Shown here piece after piece: positions 1 to 8,125 of a stretch of DNA of 40,973 nucleotides. Each line of letters begins with the position of its first letter. The first letter of the stretch is position 1. The notes beneath the pieces were generated by a model. It saw only the letters and a list, made by a program, of their open reading frames with translations, was not told where the DNA came from and made no database searches. The position numbers were made by a program, and so were the translations under genes. The stretch comes from Alphaproteobacteria bacterium (GTDB lineage Bacteria; Pseudomonadota; Alphaproteobacteria; Rickettsiales; SXRF01): NCBI GenBank assembly GCA_025360605.1, contig JANYBV010000016.1, positions 1 through 40,973 on the forward strand. The letters are read 5' to 3'.

Positions 1-349
<349 letters not shown>

Positions 350-510
350 TTTATAAGTACACTTTTAAGTAATTAAAAATGTTCAATTTTACTGATGTCT
401 GATTCATGAACGTGCAGTGCAAAAAAGCTTGTACTGACGGCAGTTCAGGCAACATCGATTCAATACAAAGTCCAAAAAAAACCTACTCGCTTTATAATTC
501 GGTCCAAATT

Positions 511-660
511 GGCCGGTTTATATGGCTTGGTGATAATAGCAAGGAAGGTCCCACCCGTTCCCATTTCGAACACGACCGTGAAACTCCTTTGCGCAGATGG
601 TACTATGCCTCAAGGTATGGGAGAGTATGTCGTTGCCAAGCCTTATAAACCGGCCTTTTT
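511..660 (+). terminator. Extended 5S stem plus T-run: processing stem and rRNA operon terminator
   Basis: The 10 bases just before 5S (511-520, GGCCGGTTTA) are the exact reverse complement of the 10 just after it (646-655, TAAACCGGCC). They extend the 5S terminal helix by about 10 bp, and five T residues follow (656-660). The long stem enclosing 5S is probably both the maturation substrate and the intrinsic terminator of the rRNA operon. Confidence 0.75.
523..644 (+). rRNA. rrf: 5S ribosomal RNA
   Basis: The terminal helix pairs TGGCTTGG (523-530) with CCAAGCC (636-642). Between them are the conserved loop B/C sequence (GGTCCCACCC, CATTTCGAACACG) and the GAAAC and GGGAGAGTA signatures of bacterial 5S. 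Length of about 122 nt is normal. It sits downstream of 23S in the same orientation, with no tRNA visible between or after them. Confidence 0.95.
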
Positions 661-697
661 GTATTCTGAATCCTGCTATGCTGCCTAACTCACTTGA

Positions 698-757
698 TAA
701 TTTTTGCTCTACGCTGCTCACATAGCGCTGCTATGCGGCGCGGCTCGATCAAAATTA
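698..757. repeat. Imperfect inverted repeat downstream of the rRNA operon
   Basis: Two arms of about 25 nt (698-723 and 733-757) are imperfectly complementary, with perfect outer ends (TAATTTT against AAAATTA) around a short GC-rich centre with TAGC-GCT-GCTA symmetry. It could form a long bulged hairpin. I see no second copy in the window, so calling it a dispersed repeat is only a guess. Nothing coding is supported between 661 and 979. Confidence 0.4.
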
Positions 758-816
758 CCCGTGTATTTGGACTCAGCCTAGCGAATTTATTCCCCCACAA
801 AACCTATTCCCTCGTC

Positions 817-836
817 ATTCCCGCGCAGGCGGGAAT
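817..836. repeat. REP-like palindrome of the ATTCCC-N8-GGGAAT type
   Basis: A 20-bp element with ATTCCC and GGGAAT arms around an 8-nt centre, preceded by CGTC and followed by CCA. This is the core form of the short dispersed palindromes known as dRS3 in Neisseria and also seen in other proteobacteria. I noticed only one copy in this window. It lies in the gene-free stretch between 5S and the next gene. Confidence 0.6.
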
Positions 837-979
837 CCATTCTGACGTTCCCTCGCACCTTTTTTGCCGAGGGCTAATTCTGGCTTGTTATATATAATTA
901 ATTGAAATCAGTGGGATAGCATATAGGCCTCCAGCGGTACGAATATTGCTTAATATTCATAAACCAGTTGGAGGTGTTT

Positions 980-1441
980 ATGTCCGTCATACAATTCTCT
1001 GCAGCCATTTCGTCCAGTACTACACAGGCTACACAAACCGCGCAGAAGCAATGCAAGGATTCGCAGGCCACGAGTTTTGATGCCTTGCTCTCCATTTTTA
1101 GCAGCGATTCTAATAGTACCAGCCAATCAGCTTCCGCAAGCAATGCTTCAGGAAGTCAGGGGCAGGCGGATTCGCTGGACGGTATTTTCAGCGTATTGCT
1201 CTCGGAAAATTCTGCTGCATCCTCAACAGACAGTTCTTCATTCTCATCGGATTTTCAATCCAACTTCGGTAATTCTGGCCCATTGGTGGATTTTATGAAC
1301 ATGCTTACCAAGCAGCTGCACTTAAGTGCCAGCCAGAACCAAGCACTCCAGCACATCGCCGTTGAAAACAAGGATGCGACGCAATCCGGCGCCTCCGTGC
1401 AGACCATCGCCGCCGAGCTGAGTGCCGCCGGCATTGGCTGA
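980..1441 (+). CDS. Ser-rich hypothetical protein
   Basis: The protein has 153 residues. I chose the ATG at 980 because GGAGG (970-974) sits 5 nt upstream; a TTG at 968 is in frame but overlaps that ribosome binding site. The first two thirds are very rich in Ser, Ala, Thr and Gln with short hydrophobic blocks (residues about 33-40 and 68-76). The last 50 residues look helical and more ordered. I see no signal peptide, membrane segment or catalytic motif. The composition recalls low-complexity exported or flagellar-type proteins, but I do not recognise the family. It is a single gene with no operon partner. Confidence 0.7.
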   Translation: MSVIQFSAAISSSTTQATQTAQKQCKDSQATSFDALLSIFSSDSNSTSQSASASNASGSQGQADSLDGIFSVLLSENSAASSTDSSSFSSDFQSNFGNSGPLVDFMNMLTKQLHLSASQNQALQHIAVENKDATQSGASVQTIAAELSAAGIG

Positions 1442-1610
1442 TTGCATTTTTAAAAATGTTATATCGCTGCAGGCTGGGGACAGCATTGCCAAAAAAACCT
1501 ATTCTTCATCGCACCATAGCGCGAATATAAAATAGACTATACAGTATGCTTTTGCTGTCTTTATACTAATAAAGCATTGTTATTCAATTGGATAAAAAAT
1601 TAATAATCAC

Positions 1611-1639
1611 TGGAAATTTTTCTTTGGTTATGGTATAAT
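1611..1639 (+). promoter_or_regulatory. Predicted sigma70-type promoter for the 1778 gene
   Basis: A perfect -10 hexamer TATAAT (1634-1639) lies 17 bp downstream of TGGAAA (1611-1616), which matches 4 of 6 consensus -35 positions. The predicted transcript would start near 1646 and have a leader of about 130 nt. Confidence 0.6.
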
Positions 1640-1652
1640 GACGCTGACAATT

Positions 1653-1728
1653 CTGCTTTTCTGGTAACGTTTACCAGTACGAAAAAGCAGCCATTTGGGA
1701 ACCGCCACTACCTCTGCGTAGTGTCCCA
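1653..1728 (+). promoter_or_regulatory. Structured 5' leader with two bulged hairpins
   Basis: Hairpin 1: CTGCTTTT (1653-1660) pairs with AAAAGCAG (1683-1690), and inside it CTGGTAA (1661-1667) pairs with TTACCAG (1671-1677) around a 3-nt loop, with a one-sided 5-nt bulge. Hairpin 2: TGGGA (1696-1700) pairs with TCCCA (1724-1728) and CACTAC (1706-1711) with GTAGTG (1718-1723), again with a one-sided 5-nt bulge. Hairpin 1 starts a few bases after the predicted transcription start. I do not recognise a known riboswitch. It may stabilise the mRNA or regulate it. Confidence 0.5.
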
Positions 1729-1777
1729 GCAGTTAATATGGCTCGCGGAATGCCATAGACATCAGAAGGAGCTCATA

Positions 1778-2122
1778 ATGAGCGCTTTGGATGAAGTCGG
1801 TCAGCCGTTGTCGTCGCCAGTTCTTCTCGTTGTTGTTCTCGCAAAGGAGTGGAATTACGGGGTCGAAGATGCTGAACTTGAGGGAATCCCCCCCAAGTCC
1901 GAGGATCAGGACCTGTGCGATGCCATCGAGGCATGGGCTGACGAAGTCGAATTGTACCATGCATACCCGTGCATCCCCGTCCCCGGCCCGAGTAAGCCAT
2001 GGGTCGGATTGTTGAAGGTGCTCGCCAAACATGGTGACGCTGTCAAGTTCCCCAAGGAACTGGCAGAACGGCTGAAAGCATGGATCCCCGCAACAATGTG
2101 GGATGCCGTGGTCAAGAAGTAA
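1778..2122 (+). CDS. Orphan cytoplasmic protein with atypical codon use
   Basis: The protein has 114 residues. The ATG at 1778 is preceded by AGAAGGAG (1764-1771) at good spacing. The N-terminal part has a hydrophobic strand (residues about 13-20), followed by an acidic middle and a Pro-rich segment. There is no signal peptide, and I do not recognise the family. Codon choice is unlike the neighbours, with many C-ending codons such as GTC, ATC, CCC and GAC. The gene has its own promoter, structured leader and terminator, so it is a self-contained cassette. The gene at 11042 shares these traits. Transfer from another lineage is likely, but the donor is unknown. Confidence 0.7.
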   Translation: MSALDEVGQPLSSPVLLVVVLAKEWNYGVEDAELEGIPPKSEDQDLCDAIEAWADEVELYHAYPCIPVPGPSKPWVGLLKVLAKHGDAVKFPKELAERLKAWIPATMWDAVVKK

Positions 2123-2156
2123 ATTTGGTCGATCATTGTGATTAGCTGAGTTGCAG

Positions 2157-2197
2157 TTGGGCGTCTCTTCCGAAAGGAAAGATGCCCAATTGTTTTT
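2157..2197 (+). terminator. Rho-independent terminator with GAAA tetraloop
   Basis: The stem arm 2157-2171 pairs with 2176-2189 around a GAAA loop (2172-2175), with one G-U pair and one bulged C. A T-rich tract follows. It terminates the cassette gene ending at 2122. Confidence 0.8.
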
Positions 2198-2301
2198 GAG
2201 GCATTGTTGCCAGAGAGCATATTTGGCATTTTAATTAACCTTTATTTAATTTTTATTAAGTACCATTAACGTTCAAGCCTCCAGCTAAACGGGATATCAT
2301 C

Positions 2302-2791
2302 ATGTTCACCTCAAAAAAATTTTCCACAGCATTAGTTATCTCCTTGTCTTCTGTTGAGTGCTGCAGCGGCCTTTGCTTCGTGTGCAACGTTAAAAGCGGA
2401 TCAAGCCAAGTTAAACGCATGGACCGCCAAATATAACAAAGGCGTGATCTATGTTCAGTCGCAGGAGGATTTGCTCGGTGCATACAAACGTGCGTGGGAT
2501 TTCAATGTAGAGGCTGCCAACAACGCGGCGAAAGCCGCCTATGCAGCGGATACCGCCTATGCGCAAAATCCGAACCCAAAGACATTAGCAGCGAAGAATG
2601 CCGCGCATGCTGCCCTTGCTAAAGCACAAGCGGTCGCCACTAAGGCCGGTATTTTCTATAATAATTTTGTCAAAAAAGTAGAGGGATTAAAATCCACCCT
2701 TGCCAGCTGGGCGCAACAGGTGGCGTTGTGGAAACAGACCGTAGCAGCCGATATGCTGGATTGTCAAAGGGGCGGTGGCCACAAGCGCTAG
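2302..2791 (+). CDS. Exported Ala/Lys-rich helical protein, frameshifted in the signal peptide
   Basis: The long open frame (2354-2791) starts with a signal-peptide end (LSAAAAFAS) but has no proper start codon. A good start, the ATG at 2302 with GGGA 7 nt upstream, encodes a matching signal-peptide N-region (MFTSKKFSTALVIS) in the preceding frame. Skipping one base between about 2338 and 2354 joins them into one signal peptide. The mature part, about 130 residues, is Ala-rich and probably coiled-coil, with many AAKAA-type stretches. I do not recognise it. The shift may be a sequencing error or an inactivating mutation. The gene converges on the protease gene at 2793. Confidence 0.55.
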
Positions 2792-2792
2792 T

Positions 2793-3470
2793 CTACTTCA
2801 CGTGCCCGTGGTAGAAATACATTCCCAAGCCTACGGTGAAAATAAAACATCCGTAGAGCGCGTGTTCAAATGAGGCGGCGGCGAGGGACTTGTTCTTTTT
2901 ATAGGTATCCGAAAACATCCAGCCGCCGATAGCGCTGAACACAATGGCGATCCAGTTTTGCATAAGGATATGCACCCAGCCGAATGCGGCGGCGTTGACG
3001 AGGCGCATGCGGTGATCGGGGATGATAGGAGCGTAGCGCTTCAGGAAGAAGCTGCGGAAGATAATTTCCTGCGGAATCACCGACAGCAGCGGATACAGCG
3101 TCATTACCATCAACCACATCAGCGGATGTTCGAGTGGCAGAGAAAACAAATGCTCGGGTATGAGTATCCATGTGAAGATTAGCGTGGCGATGGCGTTGGG
3201 GACAAAGCGTTTAAAGATGGTGGTCATGCTTGCCTTGTTGAGGGCGGCAAAATTCCATTCCTTACGCCACCGGTAGCCGTGAGGCTTGAGTGCCCGCCAT
3301 GTTATGGCGCTGACGATCCATATAATAATGACGGTGAATCCTCGAGGTTTAATCACCGAAATAACGGCGGGTAAAATGCCAAAAACGAGAACTAATTCAA
3401 TCTTTAGCCAATGAGAGGACACGAAACATTTCATTGTTTTACAGTACCATTTTTCAAGCGCTATCTCCAT
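2793..3470 (-). CDS. CPBP-family intramembrane metalloprotease (Rce1/CAAX-like)
   Basis: The protein has 225 residues and at least five hydrophobic segments. It carries the family's motifs in order: motif 1 QE-x3-R (Q134, E135, R139), motif 2 F-x3-H (F163, H167) and a third His (H203). The first Glu of the usual EE-x3-R is Gln, a variant I recall from bacterial members of the PQEIIFR type. Such proteases cut near or within membranes, and substrates are unknown here. I chose the ATG at 3470 over the TTG at 3473; an ATG at 3434 is an alternative. The stop lies 1 nt past the stop of the convergent gene ending at 2791. Confidence 0.8.
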   Translation of the reverse strand: MEIALEKWYCKTMKCFVSSHWLKIELVLVFGILPAVISVIKPRGFTVIIIWIVSAITWRALKPHGYRWRKEWNFAALNKASMTTIFKRFVPNAIATLIFTWILIPEHLFSLPLEHPLMWLMVMTLYPLLSVIPQEIIFRSFFLKRYAPIIPDHRMRLVNAAAFGWVHILMQNWIAIVFSAIGGWMFSDTYKKNKSLAAASFEHALYGCFIFTVGLGMYFYHGHVK

Positions 3471-3724
3471 CAAAAAACCTGTTCACACCGCCGGAACCGC
3501 TGTTAGCTCATGAGATTAAATGCATTGGGCGATGATACTTTTATCAGCACTATCGGTGTGGTGGTGGGTATGAAAGAAATAAAAAATAATTATAAAACAA
3601 ATTGTTGCTGTTTTGTTGGGCGGGGGAATTGTTAATAAAATATTGGTGTTAACAAAAATTTATTACCTGTCGCGTACATTGAAAGTAATGGGATTGTCAT
3701 TCTATTACACTAGGGAATAGCGCC

Positions 3725-3874
3725 ATGAAAATGTTTTTGCGTCTGCTGAAAGAACAACACGGCACTACACTTCAGGAGTATGCGCTCATCACCTGCGCTA
3801 TTGCGCTTGCGGGTATTTTTGCGATGATTGCCATTGGCTTCAAGTATCTCGGCCTGTTAGCTCCGCACGCCTAG
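3725..3874 (+). CDS. flp: Flp/Fap-type IVb pilin, small
   Basis: A 49-residue protein. A short charged N-terminus ends in KEQHG, followed by TTLQEY and a hydrophobic helix of about 22 residues. This is the class III (Flp) prepilin pattern: cleavage after Gly13, Glu at +5 and Tyr at +6. The prepilin peptidase TadV would cleave it, and it would normally be assembled by the Tad machinery, which is not in this window. AGGGAA lies just upstream of the ATG. The upstream 250 nt (3474-3724) are AT-rich with no other gene visible. Its TAG stop is interlocked with that of the convergent gene in CTAG (3871-3874). Confidence 0.8.
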   Translation: MKMFLRLLKEQHGTTLQEYALITCAIALAGIFAMIAIGFKYLGLLAPHA

Positions 3875-4707
3875 GATTTTTTCTCTTCCACAAATTCACG
3901 CAGCGTCAGTTTACTCTGGTGGGACGTGCTGCGTTTTTCCGAGACGGTTTTGCCCTGCGCATAATGTTTTTGCCAGCCGGCTTTTTGTGCATCCGAGTCC
4001 TTTTTCTTCAGGTCTTCATTGAACTGTTTGCGGCTATTTGCCCATTGTGTGTAGTCCTGATGCAATTCGGGATTGGTGGAGATATCACGGATCACCGGAT
4101 CAAAGCTTTCAATCTCATAACGGCGCTGCGGCACGATCATGCAGATAGGTTCGCCCTTGGTAAATGCGATCGCATGGTTAGGGCGGGTTACTTTCCAGTT
4201 CATGGTAAAGGTGGATTCTGCCCAGTCGGTTTCGATGACACCGGAAAGTGGGCTGACACCGTCTTTTGGCCAGTTGGTCGGGCCTTGTGCTACGAGGTTA
4301 TAGCCCTCCGGTGTGCGAAAGAGGAAAGGAAGAGTGAAGGTAAGAATGCCGGAACCGAAAATACTTAAGGCAGGTAAGGGGCCTCCATCACTCATGTTAT
4401 GAATACTCAGCCCTTCCAGCGATTGGCGGCCATCCCAAATAACACTGATGTCATGGCTGCATTCTACCATCCAGCCGGATTGATTGGACAGCAGCATTGG
4501 CATGCAGCGATAGGCAAAGCGGTTGGGGGTTTCTTCCATCCATTGGCGGTTGGTCGGGCCAGCCACCAGCTTCATGGGGGTACTGTTAAGCCGGTATGCA
4601 ATCAGGGGAAGTGTATCACTGGATGTTTCTGTTTTTTTCTTTACAGGCGCATCATTAGGCGTTTCATTTTTGGGTGCCGTTTTTTCCGTATTTGATTTTT
4701 TGGCCAT
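3871..4707 (-). CDS. DUF6065-like hypothetical protein
   Basis: The protein has 278 residues. The first 30 are Lys, Thr and Pro-rich and disordered. From LIAYRL (residue about 35) the sequence resembles the DUF6065 family as I remember it: a GSGILTFTLPFLFRTP block, GPTNWPKDG, then a VIETDW and FTMNW stretch and a KGEPICMIVP block. The fold is predicted beta-rich and cytoplasmic. The function of the family is unknown to me. The last 60 residues are charged and probably extended. GGAGC precedes the ATG. The stop codon overlaps that of the flp gene by 3 nt. Confidence 0.65.
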   Translation of the reverse strand: MAKKSNTEKTAPKNETPNDAPVKKKTETSSDTLPLIAYRLNSTPMKLVAGPTNRQWMEETPNRFAYRCMPMLLSNQSGWMVECSHDISVIWDGRQSLEGLSIHNMSDGGPLPALSIFGSGILTFTLPFLFRTPEGYNLVAQGPTNWPKDGVSPLSGVIETDWAESTFTMNWKVTRPNHAIAFTKGEPICMIVPQRRYEIESFDPVIRDISTNPELHQDYTQWANSRKQFNEDLKKKDSDAQKAGWQKHYAQGKTVSEKRSTSHQSKLTLREFVEEKKS

Positions 4708-4869
4708 GGTGGGATGCTCCGATTATTAAATAATAGAAAAAAATCATAAATACTGTTGGCGCTGTACGCAATCTAAAATTATGTATCGTTCTCGACGATG
4801 ATGCTTTTATCTGGATGCAAAATCGTTACGTTTAGGGTAGAACGAACCATCATAAATAAATAACGCACC

Positions 4870-5691
4870 ATGCAACAACTAATCAATTCCAGCCAGCGCT
4901 TTGCCAAGCATATACGCATGAATGCCCTCAAAATGGTGCATTCGGCGAAGGCCTCGCATATTGGCACGTGCCTGTCGATTGCTGATATTCTGGCGGTATT
5001 GTATTCAGGCGGCCTGCGCGTATGGCCGCAGCAGCCTGCACATCCTGACCGTGACCGTTTTATTTTAAGCAAGGGGCATGGTGCGGCTATTTATTATGCG
5101 GCACTTGCCGAGGCAGGCTTTATCACGCAAGAGGTGCTGACAACCTATTCACGCAACGGTTCGGCACTCACCGGCCATGTTAACCATGCGGGAGTGGCGG
5201 GGGTCGAGGTGTCAACCGGATCACTGGGCCACGGGCTTGGGTTAGGATGTGGCATGGCGCTGGGGTTGCGGGCGAGCAAGAGCGAAGCAGGAGTGTTTGT
5301 CCTGCTCAGTGACGGTGAATGCGATGAAGGTTCGATATGGGAGGCGGCGTTATTTGCGCCATTCCACAAGCTGGACAATCTGGTCGCCATTATTGATTAC
5401 AATAAAATACAAAGCTTCGGCACCGTAAAAGAGGTGCTGGATCTGGAACCGCTGGCGGATAAGTGGCGGGCCTTTGGCTGGGCGGTGGTGGAAATTGATG
5501 GTCACAACCACGTCGCGCTGCATGAGGCCTTAAGCAATTTGCCGTTGAAGGAAGGTAAGCCAACCCTCATCATTGCCCACACGGTGAAAGGCAAAGGTGT
5601 GAGTTTTATGGAAGACAAGCTGGCGTGGCACTACCGCCCCCCGAACGATGCCGAACTGGCACAGGCGTTATCCGAACTGGAGTCTGCCTGA
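4870..5691 (+). CDS. Transketolase, N-terminal (TPP-binding) subunit
   Basis: The protein has 273 residues and is the first half of a split transketolase. Visible are SHIGTCLS (H30), SKGHG (67-71), the TGSLGHG loop (116-122) and the thiamine diphosphate/Mg motif from SDGEC (147-151) to N178. With the next gene it should transfer two-carbon ketol units between sugar phosphates in the cytoplasm. The two-gene form is typical of archaea, and in bacteria often sits in specialised sugar clusters. The next ATG overlaps this stop (TGATG), so the subunits are translationally coupled. No sugar-specific neighbours are visible. Confidence 0.9.
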   Translation: MQQLINSSQRFAKHIRMNALKMVHSAKASHIGTCLSIADILAVLYSGGLRVWPQQPAHPDRDRFILSKGHGAAIYYAALAEAGFITQEVLTTYSRNGSALTGHVNHAGVAGVEVSTGSLGHGLGLGCGMALGLRASKSEAGVFVLLSDGECDEGSIWEAALFAPFHKLDNLVAIIDYNKIQSFGTVKEVLDLEPLADKWRAFGWAVVEIDGHNHVALHEALSNLPLKEGKPTLIIAHTVKGKGVSFMEDKLAWHYRPPNDAELAQALSELESA

Positions 5692-6623
5692 TGCGTACCC
5701 ATTTTATCGAGACGGTGGTAGAATGTGCCAAGGAAGATGACCGCATCTGGTTGCTGTGCGGCGATCTGGGGTATTCTGTGTTGGAGCGTTTTGCTACCGC
5801 CTGTCCCGACCGCTTCATCAACGTAGGGATTGCCGAGCAGAATATGGCCAGCATGGCTGCGGGGCTTGCGATGACAGGGCGTATCGTCATCACTTATTCG
5901 ATAGGTAATTTCGGCACGCTGCGCTGCTATGAACAGATCCGCAATGATATCTGTTACCATGATGCCAACGTGAAGGTCATCGCGGTGGGCGGCGGGCTGG
6001 TCTATGGCGGCCATGGCTATACCCATCATGCGGTGGAAGATATTGCGGCCATGCGCGCATTGCCGAATATGACCGTGATCGCACCCGCCGATCCGGTTGA
6101 GGCGCAACTTGCCACGCGCTGGATGTTATCGCACCCGCATCCGTGTTACCTGCGGCTGGAAAAGGCCGGTGAACCGGTGTTGCACAAAACGCCGCCGCGT
6201 TTCGAACACGGGCGCGTCATCCCTATGTGCGAAGGGCACGACGTTATGCTGGTAAGCACCGGCAGCCTCTTGGCCACAGCGTTGGAAGTGTCTGAAAAAT
6301 TGAAATCACAGGGTATTTCAGCGGGCGTGGCCAGCAGCCCGTTCATTAAGCCATTTGATAATGACTGGCTGAAAACTCAGGCCACTAAAGTGAAATGGAT
6401 TGTAACTCTTGAAGAGCATTCCCCTTATGGTGGGCTTGCCGATAGCGTTGCTTCGGTACTTGCGGCCATGGCAGGGGCGCGGGCACAACTGGTGAGTTGC
6501 CATGTGCCTGAAAGTCTTTTGAAGGGGGTATCGGGAGATCACGCACATCTGCGCGAGCGCTGCGGGCTTTCTTCTGATGCCGTGGTAGAAATGGTAACAA
6601 AAAAAATCGCCGGTGGTTTGTAA
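5691..6623 (+). CDS. Transketolase, C-terminal (pyrimidine-binding) subunit
   Basis: The protein has 310 residues and forms the second half of the split transketolase. It has the central pyrimidine-binding domain with FINVGIAEQNM (about residues 42-52), where the Glu would activate thiamine diphosphate, then GGGLVYGGHGYTHHAVEDIA and a C-terminal transketolase domain with a TGS motif and EEHSPYGGLA. The ATG at 5691 shares one base with the upstream TGA, which fixes the start. The frame stays open further upstream but inside the previous gene. It is predicted to form a heterotetramer with the preceding product. Confidence 0.9.
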   Translation: MRTHFIETVVECAKEDDRIWLLCGDLGYSVLERFATACPDRFINVGIAEQNMASMAAGLAMTGRIVITYSIGNFGTLRCYEQIRNDICYHDANVKVIAVGGGLVYGGHGYTHHAVEDIAAMRALPNMTVIAPADPVEAQLATRWMLSHPHPCYLRLEKAGEPVLHKTPPRFEHGRVIPMCEGHDVMLVSTGSLLATALEVSEKLKSQGISAGVASSPFIKPFDNDWLKTQATKVKWIVTLEEHSPYGGLADSVASVLAAMAGARAQLVSCHVPESLLKGVSGDHAHLRERCGLSSDAVVEMVTKKIAGGL

Positions 6624-6697
6624 TTTTTGTTGTTTTATGAGCAAATGATTTTATGATGTATTCCAGAGTATTATTTTAACATTCAGGGGTGTAGTTT

Positions 6698-7264
6698 ATG
6701 TTTGTCAATGATGTTACGGCATTTAAAAAGAAATATGTGCTTCTTACAACGATTGCTGTGGTGGCGATGACTTCTGCTGTGTTTGCGGCCAGTAAAACGG
6801 ACACGGCTACTACCAAAGAAACGACTGCTTCTAAAGCAACTGAAGTGGTTAAGCAGGCGCAAATCGATACGTCTTCCAAGCCAACGGCCAAAAGCTCCGT
6901 TACCAAGGAAACGTCCGACATTGAATTTCCTTATCATCGCGATGGCGTTGACAAAGAAGTGATCGATGTTCGTTTCAAGGTGAAATATGAAAAAGGCCAG
7001 ACGGCGTTTTTCCACATGGTGGGTGATGATTGCGTCGATAAAATTGAAGTTAATGACGAAGAAGTGAAACTCACAGGCGAAGCGTTGGCGCAGCGTTGTA
7101 ACTGGAATGACGGTTTCGATATCGACCTGAAACCTTTCCTGAACAAAGGCAGCAACAAAGTGCATGTGGTAGTTCGCAACATTGCCGGTTGGGTCGGATT
7201 CCATGTGGTGCCCGTTGAATCAATGCCGGTGAGTGCTGCCAAGAAAACCTCCGATAAAAAATAA
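6698..7264 (+). CDS. Secreted beta-sandwich protein, function unknown
   Basis: The protein has 188 residues. It begins with a signal peptide (KKKYVLL, hydrophobic core, AVFAAS near residue 31), followed by a Thr, Lys and Ser-rich linker to about residue 70. A compact beta-rich domain of about 100 residues comes next, with alternating strands such as IDVRFKVKY and NKVHVVVRNIAG. The pattern resembles galactose-binding-like or sugar-binding domains (strand, DDCVDKIEVND, then LKPFLNKGSNKV), but this is only a resemblance. A GGGGTG sequence precedes the ATG. The hydrolase gene follows 33 nt later on the same strand and may be co-transcribed. Confidence 0.65.
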   Translation: MFVNDVTAFKKKYVLLTTIAVVAMTSAVFAASKTDTATTKETTASKATEVVKQAQIDTSSKPTAKSSVTKETSDIEFPYHRDGVDKEVIDVRFKVKYEKGQTAFFHMVGDDCVDKIEVNDEEVKLTGEALAQRCNWNDGFDIDLKPFLNKGSNKVHVVVRNIAGWVGFHVVPVESMPVSAAKKTSDKK

Positions 7265-7297
7265 CCGGCGTAATACAGCCCGAGTTTTGTAACGCGC

Positions 7298-8125
7298 ATG
7301 ACACTAAAACTCAGGCTGAAATCACTGCTTAAACGTATTGCCTTTGCATACCTTCTGGTGTGTGTGCTGATGTTTGCTTTGCAGCGCCGCATTATTTTTG
7401 TTCCTGAGGCTGGTGTGGGGGAACCTGCGGGTTATGGGCTTGCTGACTACAAAAAATTATGGATTACCGCTTCTGATGGCGTTCATCTGGAGGTGTGGTA
7501 TCATCCAGCTCAGTCTGGTTATCCCACCATTGTACACTTCCATGGTAATGGCGGTAATATTGGTGGACGCGCCCCTTATTTCCGGATGTTAAGCGATAAA
7601 GGGTTTGGTGTGATCGGGCTTGATTACCGTGGTTATGGCAGGAGCGAGGGCAGCCCGTCTGAACAAGGGGTGTACATGGATGCGCGTGCTACGATTGAGT
7701 ATGCGTCCAAGGAGTTGTCCATCAAACCTGAGCAGATGATTGCCTATGGTGAATCGCTCGGCACAGGTGTGGCGGTGCAAATGGCGACGGAATATCCGTT
7801 TCAGGGCATTGTTCTGCAATCGCCTTTTACTTCTATATTGCAGTTGGGGAAGGATGCTTATCCTTGGTTGCCGGTGGAGATATTGCAGTTAGACCGTTTT
7901 GACTCCTTAAGCAAAATTGGTAAGATCCGTTCTCCTTTATTTCTGATTCATGGCACAATTGATATCATCGTGCCGATAAAGTACGGCAAACAATTGTTTG
8001 CGGCTGCACCCGAACCTAAAGAATCTTATTATTATCCATATGCAAAACATACGGATATCAATGTCGAAACCACAGCAGAAATGGTGCTGGAATTCGCCAA
8101 AAAACATGGCATGATTAAGCAATAA
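7298..8125 (+). CDS. Membrane-anchored alpha/beta hydrolase (BEM46/ABHD13-like)
   Basis: The protein has 275 residues. One N-terminal membrane segment (about 13-30) is followed by an alpha/beta hydrolase domain. Visible are the oxyanion-hole motif HGNGG (82-86), a DYRGYG block (109-114), nucleophile elbow GESLG with Ser153, acid Asp222 in HGTID and His251 in AKHTD. The layout matches the BEM46/ABHD13 group, whose substrates are poorly known and may be lipids or acylated proteins at the membrane. The C-terminus overlaps the convergent acetate kinase gene by 11 nt. Confidence 0.85.
   Translation: MTLKLRLKSLLKRIAFAYLLVCVLMFALQRRIIFVPEAGVGEPAGYGLADYKKLWITASDGVHLEVWYHPAQSGYPTIVHFHGNGGNIGGRAPYFRMLSDKGFGVIGLDYRGYGRSEGSPSEQGVYMDARATIEYASKELSIKPEQMIAYGESLGTGVAVQMATEYPFQGIVLQSPFTSILQLGKDAYPWLPVEILQLDRFDSLSKIGKIRSPLFLIHGTIDIIVPIKYGKQLFAAAPEPKESYYYPYAKHTDINVETTAEMVLEFAKKHGMIKQ

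Noticed and set aside
5625-5690. Upstream extension of the second transketolase subunit
   Set aside because: It would lie inside the first subunit gene; the ATG at 5691 with TGATG coupling is far more likely.
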